Assembly: GCA_018401935.1 (NCBI GenBank)
Contig: JAGYJQ010000002.1
Location: forward strand, 186,001 to 250,000
DNA: 64,000 bases
Source of the DNA: Balneolaceae bacterium
GTDB lineage: Bacteria; Bacteroidota; Rhodothermia; Balneolales; Balneolaceae
Reading direction: 5' to 3'
Position numbers and translations under genes: made by a program. The notes beneath the pieces were generated by a model that was not told the DNA's origin, made no database searches, and saw only the letters and a program-made list of their open reading frames with translations. Below are positions 10,312 to 18,512 of the stretch, in pieces; within the stretch, counting starts at the first letter, position 1; every line of letters begins with the position of its first letter.

Positions 10312-11154
10312 ATGAGATTTTTACAGTTCGACACGGATGGTATCTCTCATTACTTTCATACGTTCATCGTACTTCTATTCGCACTCATTCTTGCCTTTAC
10401 TCGAAGTCAGGATGGTATAAATAGCTTACGGGCTGTTACGGTAACCGCTGCTAGTATCCTAGAAGAACCTGTTTCAAATGTACGCATCTACAGAAATGCG
10501 TTAAAAACTAATGCTTATTTGCAGCAGCAAAATATCCTACTGCAAGACGAACTAAGCAGACTGAGATCGATAGAAAAGGAAAATAACGAGCTCAAATCAT
10601 TACTCAGATTAGAAGAATCCTACAGCTATCCGTTACAGATTACTCGTGTTGTTAGTAAGCAATTAAATACACTTAATAATAGTCTAAGTGTTAATGTAGG
10701 AAGTCTCGAAGGCATTCAACGCGGTATGCCTTTAATCAATTCCGATGGGTTAATTGGTAAAGTAATATTAACAGCAAGTAATTATTCACAAGTAATGCCA
10801 TTAGCTCATCCCCTATTCCGAGTAAGTGCGCAAATTCAAGGCAGTAAAGCTAATGGAATAATAACCTGGGACATATCTAGTCCTAGCTATCTTATTATGG
10901 ATTTTGTTCCTAAAACAGTGCCAATTGATACAGGAATGGTCATTCAGACGTCCGGGCTAGGCAATGAATTTCCAGCCGGAATTCCTATTGGGCAGATAGT
11001 CGATTTCCGATCCCAAGATGGAACCAATACCCAACAATTAAAAATTAAACCCTTTAGTAAACTAAATGAAGTTTCTGAAGGGTTCATTGTTCTGTTTACC
11101 TCAGATTCAAGCTTAGTCCAATTAAACAAGGAATTTAACCAATTATTTGAATGA
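10312..11154 (+). CDS. mreC: Rod shape-determining protein MreC
   Basis: A 280-residue bitopic protein with one N-terminal membrane helix (about residues 15-32), a coiled coil (about 60-95: LQQQNILLQDELSRLRSIEKENNELKS), then the periplasmic beta domains with VNVGSLEGIQRGMPLINSDGLIGKV and GLGNEFPAGIPIGQIVDF. It starts 12 bp after mreB and its TGA overlaps the mreD ATG (ATGA), implying coupled translation. It scaffolds PBP2 and RodA in the periplasm. Confidence 0.96.
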   Translation: MRFLQFDTDGISHYFHTFIVLLFALILAFTRSQDGINSLRAVTVTAASILEEPVSNVRIYRNALKTNAYLQQQNILLQDELSRLRSIEKENNELKSLLRLEESYSYPLQITRVVSKQLNTLNNSLSVNVGSLEGIQRGMPLINSDGLIGKVILTASNYSQVMPLAHPLFRVSAQIQGSKANGIITWDISSPSYLIMDFVPKTVPIDTGMVIQTSGLGNEFPAGIPIGQIVDFRSQDGTNTQQLKIKPFSKLNEVSEGFIVLFTSDSSLVQLNKEFNQLFE

Positions 11155-11621
11155 ATTTAGATTGGACTAAATATCTACTGGGTGGTCTATTAATCATTTT
11201 TACAGATCAAATACTCTTGCAACATTTATCTCTTTGGGGGATACACTTCGATGCGTTATTACTCTTTTTAATATGGACCTTACCAAATCTTAAAAGAACA
11301 GAAGCGATCTATATTTATGGCTCTCTCGCATTTCTTCAGGATGCTTTTTATGATTCCTGGGGGCTTATGCTCTTTAGCAAAACCCTAATAATACTCCTAT
11401 TTCACGCTTATCTGATCAATCGTAGCCAGGGTAACGTATTTTCTTCTCAATTCGCGATTCTTACCCTAACCATTGCTTTAACTCATAACACTATATACTA
11501 CCTGTTGGCTTTGGTAACCGGAGGCTATGCAAGTGGTTTATGGCCTTATACTATACTTCTTTTAGGTGCGCTATACACGACTCTTTTATCTTTTATCCTT
11601 CACAAAATAGTTAGGTCTTAA
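11151..11621 (+). CDS. mreD: Rod shape-determining protein MreD
   Basis: A 156-residue, strongly hydrophobic protein with about five membrane helices. Sequence conservation in MreD is low; the call rests on size, topology (LLFLIWTLPNLKRTEAIYIYGSLAFLQDAFYDS is typical) and its position between mreC and the PBP2 gene. The start overlaps the mreC stop by 4 bp. It belongs to the inner-membrane elongasome. Confidence 0.92.
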   Translation: MNLDWTKYLLGGLLIIFTDQILLQHLSLWGIHFDALLLFLIWTLPNLKRTEAIYIYGSLAFLQDAFYDSWGLMLFSKTLIILLFHAYLINRSQGNVFSSQFAILTLTIALTHNTIYYLLALVTGGYASGLWPYTILLLGALYTTLLSFILHKIVRS

Positions 11622-11625
11622 GACG

Positions 11626-13464
11626 GTGAACGACATTAGAAACCAACATAGAACCCAAATTTCACTGCGTGTTATGCAAGTACTTTTTGCTACTCTATGT
11701 TTGGTGGTGTTAGGTAGGGTTTTTTATTTACAGGTCATAGAATATGAGAAATATTCGATGCAAGGTGAGCGAAATTCTATTCGCCAGGAAATTATCCCAT
11801 CTGCCCGAGGACTGATTTATGATAGAAAAGGTGAGCTTTTAGTTTCCAATGAACCCATATTTACCCTAACTGTTAATCCTGCAACTTATGATACCTCGAA
11901 TAATGAACTGCTTGCTGAACTATTAGAGGTAGAGGTCTCGCAAATAAGAGAACAAGTAAAAATTGCTCGGCGATATTCTTGGTATAGGAGTTCGCCTCTA
12001 TTATCGGATATTGATTTCACTCAATTTTCAATCATTCAGCAAAACTTATGGCAATTGCCTGGTATTGGTCATCAACTTGAAAGTAAAAGAACTTACACGG
12101 ATAAAATAAATGCCTCACATATATTTGGTTATCTTCGTGAAGCTGATGCCAAAGATTTTGAAAACAATACTACATTATTTTTAGGGGATAAAATTGGAAA
12201 AAGTGGTCTTGAGTTAATCTATCAAAACCAGCTCAGGGGTGAGTCGGGCATAGAATTTAAACGAGTCAATGCCTACGGACAGGCTTTAGGTTCATTTGTG
12301 GTTGAAAATGAAGGCACCAATCCTATTGAAGGAGCGAACATAATTACAACTATTGATGCTGACCTACAGGCATTTGCAGAGGACTTAATGATTGACAAAA
12401 CGGGGGCAATTATTGTCATGAATCCCAATACTGGGGCCATTTTGACTATGGTAAGCTCCCCTAATTATCAAGTAGATAGACTGGCTGGACGCCTAGATAG
12501 AGCCTATTGGGCTCAAATAAACAGTGATTCGACTCGCCCATTATTCAACAGAGCCATATCTAGTAGGCAACCACCTGGTTCCACCTTTAAACCGTTAATG
12601 GGCTTAATAGGCTTAGAAGAAGGACTTATCACCCCAACCACAAACATTCCAAATACCGGAGGGTACCAACGTGGTCGTTTATATCGTGATATCGCACCAA
12701 AAGGAGATTATAACTTAGAAAAAGCCATCACCTTTTCGTCGAATACCTATTTCTACAAGTTAATGGATGATATTGCGAGTTCCGGTAGACTGAATATCTG
12801 GAGTGAGCGAGTTAAAGATTTTGGTTTAGGGGTAGATCTAGCAATTGATTTACCCAGTGCAACTACCGGTATTGTTCCTGACAGTGCCTTTTTGGACCGT
12901 TGGTTTGGGGTTAGAAAATGGGGGCTAGGTGATTTAATTAACCTAGGAATTGGTCAAGGGGTCATGTCCGTTTCACCACTTCAGATTGCCACGATGACAA
13001 GCACAATAGCTAATGGAGGCCGTAGAATTACCCCTTATCTTGTTGAGCAGCTAGAAAGCCCTTACTCAAGCATTATTCCGAACAAAAAGGAACCATCGAA
13101 GATAGAATGGGTCCAAAAAGAGCATCTAGATTTGGTAAAAAAAGGGATGCGAGGAGTGGTTCAAGAAGGAAGCGGTAGATTTTATGTAAAGAATGATTCC
13201 ATAGCCATTGCAGGTAAAACCGGGACTGCTCAAAATCCACATGGATACTCCCACGGCTGGTTTACCTCTTTTGCGCCGTTTGATAATCCCGAAATTGTCG
13301 TAACCGTTTTTTTAGAAAATGCCGGTTTTGCCTCTATTTCTGCTGCTCCAATAGCCCGGCTATTACATGAATATTATTTGCGGGGCACTTATAATAGCTA
13401 CGTATATAATTACGTGAAAAACTGGAAACCGCGAGAAGATAATTCTAACCAAACCGCTGAATAA
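11626..13464 (+). CDS. mrdA: Penicillin-binding protein 2 (elongation transpeptidase)
   Basis: A 612-residue class B PBP. It has an N-terminal membrane anchor (about residues 17-36), a dimerisation/pedestal domain (SARGLIYDRKGELLVSNEP), and a transpeptidase domain with all three active-site motifs: PGSTFKP (SxxK, near residue 319), SSN in FSSNTYFYK, and KTG in IAGKTGTAQNP. It cross-links lateral-wall peptidoglycan with RodA, encoded 3 bp downstream. The start codon is GTG at 11626, 4 bp after mreD. Confidence 0.97.
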   Translation: MNDIRNQHRTQISLRVMQVLFATLCLVVLGRVFYLQVIEYEKYSMQGERNSIRQEIIPSARGLIYDRKGELLVSNEPIFTLTVNPATYDTSNNELLAELLEVEVSQIREQVKIARRYSWYRSSPLLSDIDFTQFSIIQQNLWQLPGIGHQLESKRTYTDKINASHIFGYLREADAKDFENNTTLFLGDKIGKSGLELIYQNQLRGESGIEFKRVNAYGQALGSFVVENEGTNPIEGANIITTIDADLQAFAEDLMIDKTGAIIVMNPNTGAILTMVSSPNYQVDRLAGRLDRAYWAQINSDSTRPLFNRAISSRQPPGSTFKPLMGLIGLEEGLITPTTNIPNTGGYQRGRLYRDIAPKGDYNLEKAITFSSNTYFYKLMDDIASSGRLNIWSERVKDFGLGVDLAIDLPSATTGIVPDSAFLDRWFGVRKWGLGDLINLGIGQGVMSVSPLQIATMTSTIANGGRRITPYLVEQLESPYSSIIPNKKEPSKIEWVQKEHLDLVKKGMRGVVQEGSGRFYVKNDSIAIAGKTGTAQNPHGYSHGWFTSFAPFDNPEIVVTVFLENAGFASISAAPIARLLHEYYLRGTYNSYVYNYVKNWKPREDNSNQTAE

Positions 13465-13467
13465 CCC

Positions 13468-14721
13468 ATGGCTTCTATTCAAAAAGATTTAGATTGGATC
13501 AGTGTCTTACTCTGGATAGGGTTAAGTATTATTGGACTCATAGCTATTTATAGCGCTACTCAAGGGCCGGTTTCTGAGTTTTTACCCACATTTATTCAAA
13601 ATAACTTCTGGAAACAACTTTTTTTTGTTGGAATTTCTTTGGGATTACTCTTCTCTATTCAATTCATCAGTCCTACCATCTTTAAGAAATTCTCTTATTT
13701 AGCCTATGCCCTCTCCTTACTTTTGATGGTTTATACCTTATTTTTTGGGCAAGAGATTAATGGTGCCAAAAGTTGGCTACGATTTGGCGGCTTTGGATTA
13801 CAGTCAAGTGAGTTTATGAAAATCACTACTATATTAGCCGCAGCAAACTTTCTTACCTCTAGACGAAATATTGCTACAGAACAGATACGCTATGCCTTGG
13901 TTAGTTTCCTCATCATTTTTGTACCCACCCTATTGGTAATTGCACAGAACGATTTTGGTACTGCAATTATATTTTTGGCCCTTATTCCAGTCATTTTATT
14001 TTGGTCTGGTTTACCCTATGGTGTGGCCTTATTAATGGTAAGTCCAGCAATTATTCTCTATTTGAGTGTATTTAGCTGGGTATATGGCCTAATAGCTATG
14101 GGAATTATCACCGCTGGAGTTCTTTTTTTACAACGCTCAAAATGGCTTACCATCGTTTCGGTAATTATGGGTTCTGCAACGGTCGTCGTGGTACAATTAG
14201 CCCTAACAAAAATACTTCAACCACATCAAGTTGCTCGAGTAATTGCATTTACCAATCCATCTTATGATCCAACAGGCGCGGGATGGAATGTTATACAGGC
14301 TAAAACAGCCATTGGTTCCGGTGGATGGACAGGGAAAGGGTTCCTTGAGGGTACCCAAACTCAATTACGTTTTTTACCGGAGCAATGGACTGATTTCATA
14401 TTTTGTGTAGTTGGAGAAGAGTTTGGTTTCCTGGGTGCGTCTATACTCATAGTAGTTTTTATGCTTTTCTTACTCCGTTTATTACAATTATCTATTAATC
14501 ATAAAAATCCCTTTGCACAATTGGTCACATTAAGTGTTGCTGCGATTTATTTTATGCACTTTTTTATTAATGTTGGTAGCGCAACAGCCCTATTACCTGT
14601 AATAGGGATTCCTCTACCCTTCATTAGTTACGGTGGTTCAGCATTTATCGCAAATACTCTTATGCTCGCGATATGTTTAAATATGGATTTATATAAAAGA
14701 GAGTTCAGTATCTATAGTTAA
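13468..14721 (+). CDS. rodA: Peptidoglycan polymerase RodA (SEDS family)
   Basis: A 417-residue SEDS protein with about ten membrane helices. Family motifs include INGAKSWLRFGGFGLQSSEFMKI, AQNDFGTAIIF, the catalytic-loop region SGGWTGKGFLEGTQTQLRFLPEQWTDFIFCVVGEEFGFLGA, and the terminal PLPFISYGGSAFIANTLMLAI. It polymerises lipid II glycan strands during elongation. It is the last gene of the mre cluster, with its stop followed by a short repeat array and the convergent rnhB. Confidence 0.97.
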   Translation: MASIQKDLDWISVLLWIGLSIIGLIAIYSATQGPVSEFLPTFIQNNFWKQLFFVGISLGLLFSIQFISPTIFKKFSYLAYALSLLLMVYTLFFGQEINGAKSWLRFGGFGLQSSEFMKITTILAAANFLTSRRNIATEQIRYALVSFLIIFVPTLLVIAQNDFGTAIIFLALIPVILFWSGLPYGVALLMVSPAIILYLSVFSWVYGLIAMGIITAGVLFLQRSKWLTIVSVIMGSATVVVVQLALTKILQPHQVARVIAFTNPSYDPTGAGWNVIQAKTAIGSGGWTGKGFLEGTQTQLRFLPEQWTDFIFCVVGEEFGFLGASILIVVFMLFLLRLLQLSINHKNPFAQLVTLSVAAIYFMHFFINVGSATALLPVIGIPLPFISYGGSAFIANTLMLAICLNMDLYKREFSIYS

Positions 14722-14725
14722 TAGG

Positions 14726-14804
14726 TAGGGATTTATACACACGAACCGCGTGTAGGGATTGTATCAGTGAACCGCGTGTAGGGATTGTATCAGTGAACCA
14801 GATG
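14726..14804. repeat. Three-copy 26-bp direct repeat between rodA and rnhB
   Basis: Two nearly identical 26-bp units (14753-14778 and 14779-14804) start TAGGGATTGTATCAGTGAAC. A diverged 27-bp first copy is at 14726-14752. They fill the gap between two convergent genes. Each first- and second-unit end carries CCGCGTG; the third ends CAGATG. No gene or clear terminator is visible in it. Confidence 0.85.
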
Positions 14805-14832
14805 AGAAATATTCCTTCATACATTGAGGAAC

Positions 14833-15450
14833 CTATAGTTTAGATGAACGGGCATTTATGGTACCTAAACTAAAACTAGTTCGATGATAAGGACTGTAGC
14901 CATATGTTTTTAAGGCTTGCCTATGGGCATTGGTAGGATATCCAACATTATTATCCCACCCATACTCCGGATACTCTAGATGTAAACTGGCCATGAGTTC
15001 ATCTCGATAAACTTTGGCAATAATAGATGCAGCACCTATAGAGGCACTTTTACTATCTCCCTTAACAACACATTGATGAGCTAAAAGTGTTGGCACATAA
15101 CGATTGCCGTCGACCAATAAATAATCGGGATTAGCGCCTGTAGATGTTGCGCAGCAATTCATCGTTTCTAAACTAGCCCAAAGTATATTAAGCCGGTCTA
15201 TCATAGCTAAATCACCCTCTTGAATAGTCCAGTAGAGTGCCTTTTTCTTAATCTCTTTAGATAGACGCTTGCGTTCAGATAAAGATAATTTTTTACTATC
15301 CTGAATCCCTTCAATAGGGTTATTTGGGTCTAAAATAACCCCAGCTGCCACTACAGGGCCAGCCAAACAACCTCTACCAACTTCGTCTAGGCCCATAATT
15401 CGTCCAAAGCCTTCTTGCCATAATATACGTTCGATTTCCAGTCTACTCAT
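14833..15450 (-). CDS. rnhB: Ribonuclease HII
   Basis: A 205-residue RNase HII. The catalytic motif GLDEVGRGCLAGPVVAAGVIL carries the Asp-Glu pair; DYLLVDGN supplies the next Asp and VKGDSKSASIGAASIIAKVYRDEL a further conserved block. The C-terminus YSPYHRTSFS is typical. It removes ribonucleotides misincorporated in DNA and RNA primers. It is convergent with rodA and divergent from the VWA gene. Confidence 0.97.
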   Translation of the reverse strand: MSRLEIERILWQEGFGRIMGLDEVGRGCLAGPVVAAGVILDPNNPIEGIQDSKKLSLSERKRLSKEIKKKALYWTIQEGDLAMIDRLNILWASLETMNCCATSTGANPDYLLVDGNRYVPTLLAHQCVVKGDSKSASIGAASIIAKVYRDELMASLHLEYPEYGWDNNVGYPTNAHRQALKTYGYSPYHRTSFSLGTINARSSKL

Positions 15451-15540
15451 ATGGACAATTAAATTGGATGCTGAGCTAGAAATATTGGGTTAATTGACAA
15501 TATGAGGAACGAGTTAGAATTCATAAATGGTTGTCTTAAT

Positions 15541-16650
15541 ATGAAATACAAATATACTCATTGGAAACAAGTAAAACCTATCTCAGGTAAGAACCCATTC
15601 GAGACCCTCCTGGATTTATTCCAACAACTGTTGACCATCGCTAGTGGGGATGTTTCCCAATCGTTAAAATGGTTAACAAATCTGGATAAAGAGTATGAAA
15701 TAACCGATAGTTTTGAGGAGAAGTATAGTCTAGCTGATTTTATCCAAGATTTAATCGATAAGGGATATATCAATCAGGATGATGAGACCAATACCATGAT
15801 CATTACTCCAAAGACTGAGAAAAGCCTGCGTGATCGCTCTTTAAATGAAATATTTAGCAGCTTACGAAAAGGAGGACAGGGCGATCATAAAACAAATTTT
15901 AATGGGACAGGTGTGGAGCGACAGTCAGAAACACGACCTTGGAATGGCCATGAAGAACTTGTCAACTTAGATACTACAGGTACAATGATCAATATGCTTA
16001 AGCATAGTAGTATTGATGCACTAAATTTATCAGAAGATGACCTGCAAGTATATGAAACTGATTATCATACTCAAGTTTCCACCGTACTTTTAATTGATTT
16101 AAGCCATTCTATGATTCTATACGGTGAGGATCGTATTACCCCGGCAAAAAAAGTCGCCATGGCTTTGTCGGAATTAATTATGCGTAGCTACTCAAAAGAT
16201 ACCTTAGACATCGTGGCGTTTGGCAACGAGGCATGGCATATTTCAGTTAAAGATCTACCTTACTTAAAAGTGGGGCCCTATCACACCAACACAAAGCAAG
16301 GATTAGAAGTAGCCCGACATATACTTCAGCGCAAAAAGTTTGCGAATAAACAAATATTCATGATCACAGATGGGAAGCCTTCTTGTATGTTTGAGGATGG
16401 TAAACTCTATAAAAACAGCTTTGGATTGGATAGAAAGATTGTCAATAAGGTGTTAGACGAAGCGGTTAAATGCAGAAGAGAAAAAATCACCATTACCACC
16501 TTCATGATAGCTTCTGACCCCTATTTGCAGCATTTTGTGCGTGAAATGACCGAAGCTAACAAGGGGAAAGCTTATTTTTCTAGCTTGGATAATCTAGGTG
16601 GGTTCATTTTCGAAGATTACATTAAAAATAGAAAACGCCGGGTACACTAA
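15541..16650 (+). CDS. VWA domain-containing protein (ChlD/CoxE-like)
   Basis: About 369 residues from the ATG at 15541 (MKYKYTHWK); an upstream ATG at 15502 is in frame but adds 13 residues unlike the family start. The N-terminal half is helical and contains LDLFQQLLTIASGDVSQSL and a basic, glycine-rich linker. The C-terminal half is a VWA fold with a complete MIDAS motif (LLIDLSHSMIL, DxSxS) and the later MITDGKPSCMF Asp. Homologues in many phyla are annotated only as VWA proteins; they often partner MoxR-type AAA ATPases, but none is adjacent. Cytoplasmic, no signal peptide. Function unknown. Confidence 0.85.
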   Translation: MKYKYTHWKQVKPISGKNPFETLLDLFQQLLTIASGDVSQSLKWLTNLDKEYEITDSFEEKYSLADFIQDLIDKGYINQDDETNTMIITPKTEKSLRDRSLNEIFSSLRKGGQGDHKTNFNGTGVERQSETRPWNGHEELVNLDTTGTMINMLKHSSIDALNLSEDDLQVYETDYHTQVSTVLLIDLSHSMILYGEDRITPAKKVAMALSELIMRSYSKDTLDIVAFGNEAWHISVKDLPYLKVGPYHTNTKQGLEVARHILQRKKFANKQIFMITDGKPSCMFEDGKLYKNSFGLDRKIVNKVLDEAVKCRREKITITTFMIASDPYLQHFVREMTEANKGKAYFSSLDNLGGFIFEDYIKNRKRRVH

Positions 16651-16668
16651 CTGCATTCCCAGCGTTTT
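16632..16668. terminator. Possible bidirectional terminator between convergent genes
   Basis: AAAACGCCGGG pairs with CCCAGCGTTTT (one mismatch) around the VWA stop codon. The minus-strand copy is followed by a T-rich stretch. It could end both the VWA gene and the convergent ompH operon. Confidence 0.45.
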
Positions 16669-16755
16669 AACAATCTTCACGCTTGAGCTTGTTCTCAAAC
16701 AACTATAATTGAGCTAACCAACTCTTGGGATGCTCCAGTGCAGATTTACCCAAAG

Positions 16756-17307
16756 TTAGTTAAACATTCCAAGTTCTTCCATCACAGACTGAGTAATGTC
16801 AAACTTGGCTCTGAAGTCTTCTGATGCATACAAAATGATCATATCACCTGCGCTAGTGGTGGTGTTTAACACATAGGATAACCCCTGTTTTTGAGCAACA
16901 GCTTCTATAGCTGATCCTATTTGTTCCAGTAGTGGGCCTACTAGTTCGTCCCTGCGTTGTGCAAGCTCTTGTTCAGCCACTTCTTGGGCCTGTAAAAGTT
17001 CTTGTTGTAATTGACCCAAACGAGCTTCTTCTTGCTGCTGTGCTTCTGCTGAAATCACTCCAACCTTTTGTTGATACTCTACAACTTCTGATTGAAAGTC
17101 CTGCTCTAAGGTCGATAGTTCTTGTTGTTTTCGAGCGGTGAAATTTTGCAATCGTTGTTGTACAGCACGCATTTCGGGCATGTTGGCTAATATTGACTGC
17201 GGATTTACATACCCGATTTTCAATTCTGAATTGTTGGATTGGGCCTGAGCTTGTACGTTAAGCACAATACTAAGGAATAAAATAACTGCAATACGTAACG
17301 TTCGCAT
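16756..17307 (-). CDS. OmpH/Skp family periplasmic chaperone (copy 3)
   Basis: 183 residues. A signal peptide (MRTLRIAVILFLSIVLNVQAQAQ) is followed by the family start LKIGYVNPQSILANMPEM, a long helical hairpin rich in Gln/Glu (residues ~45-130) and the C-terminal strand motif KQGLSYVLNTTTSAGDMIILYAS. Skp-like trimers hold unfolded outer-membrane proteins in a cavity. It is the last gene of the bamA operon and the third ompH copy in a row, 24 bp after copy 2. Confidence 0.92.
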   Translation of the reverse strand: MRTLRIAVILFLSIVLNVQAQAQSNNSELKIGYVNPQSILANMPEMRAVQQRLQNFTARKQQELSTLEQDFQSEVVEYQQKVGVISAEAQQQEEARLGQLQQELLQAQEVAEQELAQRRDELVGPLLEQIGSAIEAVAQKQGLSYVLNTTTSAGDMIILYASEDFRAKFDITQSVMEELGMFN

Positions 17308-17331
17308 GTGGATGGATTAATTTAGTTGATA

Positions 17332-17871
17332 TTAATTTTCTGTATCATTTCCAGAAGTAATCATTCGCGAGAGTACTTCCTGGGTAATATTAAGTTCTTG
17401 GGCACTAAAAAATACAATAGCATCGCCATAAGAGGTAGCCTCGTTAAGTATTAAATCGAGCCCTTTTTCTTGTGCTACTTCTGCCATTACTTGATCCATT
17501 TTCTCAATAATAGGTTGAAGTAATTGTGCTCTTTTCTGGGTGATTTCGTTAAGATAATTCTCTCTTTCTTCCTGAAGTTGCTGATCACGAGCTAACAGAT
17601 CTTCCTCTCTTATGATTCGAGCTTCTTCGTTAAGCATACTTCTGGCCTCCTCATAGGCAACAAAATCTTGCTGGAGCTGATTGGCTTTGGACATTAATTC
17701 AGTGTCTCTTTCTTGAACAAGTTGCTCGATTTGTTGATCTACAAACGCAACTTCATCCAATTGGCCTAACACCACAGACGGATTCATGTATCCAATTTTT
17801 ACTTGGGCTTGAGCCTCTATCGTAAAGAGAAATATCCAAAGGAATGCGGAGAGTATATATGTTCGTTTCAT
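17332..17871 (-). CDS. OmpH/Skp family periplasmic chaperone (copy 2)
   Basis: 179 residues: signal peptide to about residue 22 (TIEAQAQ), then VKIGYMNPSVVLGQLDEV, a charged coiled-coil arm and the end motif KGLDLILNEATSYGDAIVFFSAQE. It is very similar in plan to the neighbouring copy 3 (shared GYxNP start and GDxIxxxSA/YAS end), pointing to local duplication. Predicted role is chaperoning outer-membrane proteins to BamA, encoded in the same operon. Confidence 0.92.
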   Translation of the reverse strand: MKRTYILSAFLWIFLFTIEAQAQVKIGYMNPSVVLGQLDEVAFVDQQIEQLVQERDTELMSKANQLQQDFVAYEEARSMLNEEARIIREEDLLARDQQLQEERENYLNEITQKRAQLLQPIIEKMDQVMAEVAQEKGLDLILNEATSYGDAIVFFSAQELNITQEVLSRMITSGNDTEN

Positions 17872-17937
17872 AGTCGTTTTAAATGTGAGTCAAAAAATAC
17901 CGTAATTTTTGCTTAATTACCTACCCTTATTTGGGAT

Positions 17938-18504
17938 TCAATTATCCAAGTCAATTCCCAACTCGAACAAGATATCAGCGGTAATATCAAATTCAGCTCT
18001 AGCATAGATCATATAGATATCGCCACTTCGGTCAAAGATATAATCATAGCCTTTCTCAAGGGCGACAGTCCTTGCCGCACTGAATACCTTTCGCTGAATT
18101 GGTTCTAGGAGATCACTTTGTTGCTGAAAATATTCCCCTGTTGGTCCAAACTTTTGCTGAAGGAAGCTTTGATGTTGTTTTTTCTTTTGTGCAATATCAG
18201 CTAATTTTTGACTTCGAATCGCTTCGGTATATAAAATTTCTTTAGCTTGATAATCTTCTTCCAGAGCAGTTACTTCGTCTAACATTTCTTGTGCTTCTTG
18301 CTGCCAGCCACTACTCAGTAATTGTAAGCGCTGTTCAATTCCTCCGTATTCGGGTAGTTGGGCAACGACTAAATCTGATTCAAAATAGCCAATCTTTTGG
18401 TTCTGGGCGTTAATCTCCATACTAAATAAGACTAGCATCGCAACACTCACTATACGTAGGATAGTGAGTGCATCTAACATTGAGGATTGGATTTTATTAA
18501 TCAT
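17938..18504 (-). CDS. OmpH/Skp family periplasmic chaperone (copy 1)
   Basis: 188 residues with a signal peptide ending near MEINAQ (about residue 33), the family start KIGYFESDLVVAQLPEYGG, a helical arm and the end motif KGYDYIFDRSGDIYMIYARAEFDIT. It is the most divergent of the three copies and follows bamA by 8 bp, the usual bamA-skp order. The N-terminal signal is long, so translation may start at an internal Met (residue 9). Confidence 0.9.
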   Translation of the reverse strand: MINKIQSSMLDALTILRIVSVAMLVLFSMEINAQNQKIGYFESDLVVAQLPEYGGIEQRLQLLSSGWQQEAQEMLDEVTALEEDYQAKEILYTEAIRSQKLADIAQKKKQHQSFLQQKFGPTGEYFQQQSDLLEPIQRKVFSAARTVALEKGYDYIFDRSGDIYMIYARAEFDITADILFELGIDLDN

Positions 18505-18512
18505 AAACTAAA

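Noticed and set aside
14726-14804. Possible CRISPR-like direct repeats
   Set aside because: The units are directly adjacent with no spacers and no cas genes are near.
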